This document shows, in pieces, positions 31,802 through 34,165 of a stretch of DNA of 34,165 nucleotides (the first letter of the stretch is position 1; every line of letters begins with the position of its first letter). The stretch covers positions 1 through 34,165 of the forward strand of contig CAITSH010000036.1 in the NCBI GenBank assembly GCA_903895005.1. Reading direction: 5' to 3'. Made by a program: the position numbers and the translations under genes. The notes under the pieces are model-generated. The model was not told where the DNA came from, did not search any database, and saw only the letters and a program-made list of their open reading frames with translations. Source of the DNA: an uncultured Pseudomonadota bacterium. GTDB lineage: Bacteria > Pseudomonadota > Gammaproteobacteria > Burkholderiales > SG8-39.

Positions 31802-33604
31802 GTGATCCCAGATTCGTTCAAGCAGGACCTGCTCAATCGCGTCGATATCGTCGATGTGGTGGGCCGTTTCGTCCAGCTCAAGAAGGGCGGCGCCAATTTC
31901 ATGGGCCTGTGCCCGTTCCATAACGAGAAATCCCCCTCATTTACGGTCAGTCCTGCCAAGCAGTTTTATCATTGCTTTGGCTGCGGGGCGCATGGCAATG
32001 CGATCGGGTTTTTGATGGAGTATTCAGGGCTAGGTTATGTCGAGGCCGTGAAAGATCTCGCCGAAAACGTTGGTATGAAAATGCCCGAGTACGAGCCGCG
32101 CGGTGGTGCCAAGGCTCTCCCCGATGGCCCTGACTTGTACGCCATCATGCAGCAGGCAACACAGTTCTATCGCGACAAACTCAAGGACTCGACACGCGCC
32201 ATCGATTACCTGAAGGGGCGTGGATTGTCGGGCCGGATTGCCGCGCACTACGGCCTTGGTTATGCGCCGGACGGTTGGCAGAACCTGCAGGCGGCCTTCC
32301 CCAAATACGACGACAAGAGCCTCAAGGACGTCGGCCTCGTCATCGAGAACGACGAGGGGCGGCGATACGACCGCTTTCGCGATCGCATCATGTTCCCCAT
32401 AATGAACCAGCGCGGCGTGGTAATCGGCTTTGGCGGCCGGATACTCGATTCGGGCGAACCCAAGTATCTCAACTCGCCGGAAACGCCCCTTTTCGAAAAG
32501 GGGCGCGAGCTCTATGGTCTGTCGCAGGCGCGCCAGGCCATACGTGAAGCCGGCCGGGCCATCGTCGTGGAGGGATACATGGACGTCATCGCGCTGGCCC
32601 AGCATGAGGTGGGTTACGCCGTGGCGGCCCTGGGCACGGCCACCTCCGCAATCCACATCCAGAAGCTATTCCGCCAGACCGACGAAATCGTATTTTGCTT
32701 TGACGGTGACAACGCTGGCCGCAAGGCGGCCTGGCATGCGCTCGAGGTCAGCCTGCCCTGTCTTGCCGATCACAAGGCGGTCAAGTTTCTGTTCCTGCCG
32801 GCAGAGGATGATCCGGACACGTTTGTTCGTGCGCAAGGTAAAGAGGCGTTCGAGAAAAGGCTGATCGAATCGCGCCCCTTGTCCGATGTTCTGCTGTCGG
32901 AACTCAAGTCGCGTGTGGACATGACGACCCTGGAGGGCCGCTCGCGCATCCTTCACGAGGCCAAACCTCTGCTTCAAAAGGTTTCGGCGCCAGCGCTGCA
33001 GCTACAGTTGGTAAAGCAGCTGGCCGAATTGTGCGGCATGACGCCCGCAGAGGCCGCCAGGCTGGTTGAAATTCGCGGCATCGCTCCTGAGTCGCAGTCG
33101 CGGTGGTCGCGCCCTTCCGCTCAGGCAGGCCGGGATCAGGCCCCCGCGCGTGCGCAGAGGCGCACGACGCAAAGCCTCGAGCGCAAGTTCCTGAATTTTC
33201 TGATGGTCAAACCCGAACTGGCCGGTGAACTGCCGCTGGAGCTGTTCGAGGGAGAGGGTGCTGAATCGCAGGGGCTGCTCTCCATGGCGGCCTACGCGCG
33301 CGAGAACGCAGGCGCGAATTTTGAGGCCCGGCTGATCGACCAGTTTCGCGGCGGCGAGCACGAGGCGCTGTTTAACCAGGTGTTGTCCGAGTTGATGGAC
33401 ATCAACCTCACGCCGGAGCAGGCCGACGCAGAATTCCGGGATGCGTTGCCCCGGTTGCGCCGCCGGCGCGTGGAGGAGCGGCACGATGAACTCCTCGGAA
33501 AGGCAGCCGGAGCCGCCCTGACGCAGGACGAGAAGGCGGAACTTAATCGCATCATCAAGGAGATAGCGGTGTTGGACAAGGCGAGTGTTTCCCCCCCGGG
33601 ATAA
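31802..33604 (+). CDS. dnaG: DNA primase DnaG
   Basis: A 600-residue primase that makes RNA primers at the replication fork. The CHC2 zinc-binding domain has C37, H40, C58 and C61 (CPFH, CFGC). The TOPRIM domain carries VVEGYMDVIAL with E257 and the FCFDGDNAG motif with its metal-binding aspartates. The C-terminal DnaB-interacting helicase-binding part begins after ~455. The GTG at 31802 gives the family N-terminus IPDSFKQDLLNRVDIVDVV. A GTG at 31751 in the same frame would add 17 residues that do not resemble the family. No good ribosome-binding site precedes either, as often in this operon, where low expression of primase is normal. Confidence 0.95.
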   Translation: MIPDSFKQDLLNRVDIVDVVGRFVQLKKGGANFMGLCPFHNEKSPSFTVSPAKQFYHCFGCGAHGNAIGFLMEYSGLGYVEAVKDLAENVGMKMPEYEPRGGAKALPDGPDLYAIMQQATQFYRDKLKDSTRAIDYLKGRGLSGRIAAHYGLGYAPDGWQNLQAAFPKYDDKSLKDVGLVIENDEGRRYDRFRDRIMFPIMNQRGVVIGFGGRILDSGEPKYLNSPETPLFEKGRELYGLSQARQAIREAGRAIVVEGYMDVIALAQHEVGYAVAALGTATSAIHIQKLFRQTDEIVFCFDGDNAGRKAAWHALEVSLPCLADHKAVKFLFLPAEDDPDTFVRAQGKEAFEKRLIESRPLSDVLLSELKSRVDMTTLEGRSRILHEAKPLLQKVSAPALQLQLVKQLAELCGMTPAEAARLVEIRGIAPESQSRWSRPSAQAGRDQAPARAQRRTTQSLERKFLNFLMVKPELAGELPLELFEGEGAESQGLLSMAAYARENAGANFEARLIDQFRGGEHEALFNQVLSELMDINLTPEQADAEFRDALPRLRRRRVEERHDELLGKAAGAALTQDEKAELNRIIKEIAVLDKASVSPPG

Positions 33605-33616
33605 TCGCCGCAATCG

Positions 33617-33625
33617 TGGTATAAT
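33617..33625 (+). promoter_or_regulatory. Extended -10 promoter before rpoD
   Basis: TGGTATAAT, a consensus TATAAT (33620-33625) with the TGn extension (33617-33619), 44 bases before the rpoD ATG and just after the dnaG stop. No matching -35 is apparent, which is acceptable for extended -10 promoters. It would let the sigma factor be made independently of upstream genes. Confidence 0.6.
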
Positions 33626-33669
33626 TTAAGGCTTTTCCGCATTTATTTCCGTTAGTTAGGATCCCGACC

Positions 33670-34165
33670 ATGGCACAGCAGAAAGCGAAGCCCAAAGCGA
33701 AATCCAAACCCCAGGCGAAGGCGTCCACCAAGGTCAAGGCCGTCTCCCGGGAAAAGCTGAAAAAGACTGCGGCAAAATCAAAGCCCGCCGCCAAAGGTGC
33801 TTCGGTTGTGAAGGGGGCAAAAGCCCCCGTGCGCAAGCCGTCCCAACCGGTCAAATCATCGCGTCCTCTTGCCAAGACCAAGCTCAAGGCTTCGGCCGAG
33901 AAGACTAATTCTAGAAAGCACTCCGCCAAGTTGTCAGCCAAACCCGTAGCAAAAGCCGCAGCCACGCCGCCCGTAAAACAGACTTCCGCCAAACCGCTGA
34001 AGGAGCCCGTTGCGGCCAAGGAAGTAAAACTCACGGCCAAGGAAGCCATGGCGGCGGCCATTGCCGCCGCGGCCGCGGCTGCAGCCCTCGCAAAAGAGCC
34101 CAAAGCCCAGGTCCCCGCCGCTCCGGAAAAGCCGCTGGGCAAGGCGGCGCGCGCGCGCAAGGCGC
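33670..34165 (+). CDS. rpoD: RNA polymerase sigma-70 factor RpoD, N-terminal part (runs off the window)
   Basis: The frame is open from the ATG at 33670 to the window end, giving 165 residues without a stop. The visible part is a low-complexity, very basic stretch dominated by Lys, Ala, Pro and Ser (AKPKAKSKPQAKAST and similar) with an alanine run at AMAAAIAAAAAAAALAK. Betaproteobacterial RpoD proteins carry such an N-terminal extension before region 1.1, and the position directly after dnaG is the expected one. No conserved sigma region is within view, so the assignment rests on gene order; a histone H1-like or AlgP-like protein would look similar. TAGGAT lies upstream of the ATG. Confidence 0.78.
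   Translation, partial: MAQQKAKPKAKSKPQAKASTKVKAVSREKLKKTAAKSKPAAKGASVVKGAKAPVRKPSQPVKSSRPLAKTKLKASAEKTNSRKHSAKLSAKPVAKAAATPPVKQTSAKPLKEPVAAKEVKLTAKEAMAAAIAAAAAAAALAKEPKAQVPAAPEKPLGKAARARKA

Overview
This is a GC-rich bacterial chromosome segment, almost certainly from a betaproteobacterium. The strongest sign is the macromolecular-synthesis order rpsU-yqeY-dnaG-(rpoD) at the right end, where the last protein opens with the Lys/Ala-rich extension typical of betaproteobacterial sigma-70. The plsY/folB/tsaD neighbourhood agrees. I cannot place it below class. I see no insertion sequence, prophage, CRISPR array, rRNA or tRNA.

Layout. 1-315: a gene-free stretch packed with nested inverted repeats. 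316-4316: a short MetE-like protein, two glycosyltransferases and a small lipoprotein. 4433-5886: a two-subunit UxaA-type lyase. 5939-6667: a SAM methyltransferase. 6891-9036: a YeiH-type putative sulfate exporter, a chalcone isomerase-like secreted protein and a VOC protein. 9221-14196: a TAXI-type TRAP transporter whose binding protein and fused permease are separated by an oppositely oriented cupin and RuBisCO-like protein (RLP) pair. 14216-16781: a PaiB-like FMN-binding protein, an EamA transporter and an Ldh2-family dehydrogenase. 16790-21192: housekeeping genes (ogt, xerD, ybaK, folB, plsY, tsaD). 21204-29017: a two-component system divergent from a CzcCBA-type heavy-metal efflux system. 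29067-30554: an SDR-type reductase and an EmrE-like SMR pump. 30840-34165: rpsU, yqeY, dnaG and the start of rpoD.

How genes may work together. The least ordinary part is 4.4-16.8 kb. It holds a split UxaA-family lyase whose subunit sizes match (2R)-sulfolactate sulfo-lyase SuyAB, a putative sulfate-exporter-family protein, a TAXI TRAP uptake system, an Ldh2-family 2-hydroxyacid dehydrogenase, and an RLP with a non-canonical metal-site residue (KDDH in place of KDDE) next to a cupin. Together these suggest uptake and breakdown of a small organic acid, possibly a C3 sulfonate or a phosphorylated sugar acid. This is inference from family membership and position only. In the 21-29 kb block, a response regulator and histidine kinase lie back to back with outer-membrane, adaptor and RND genes. 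The RND pump carries the D-D-E triad of Zn/Co/Cd exporters, so the pair probably controls the pump.
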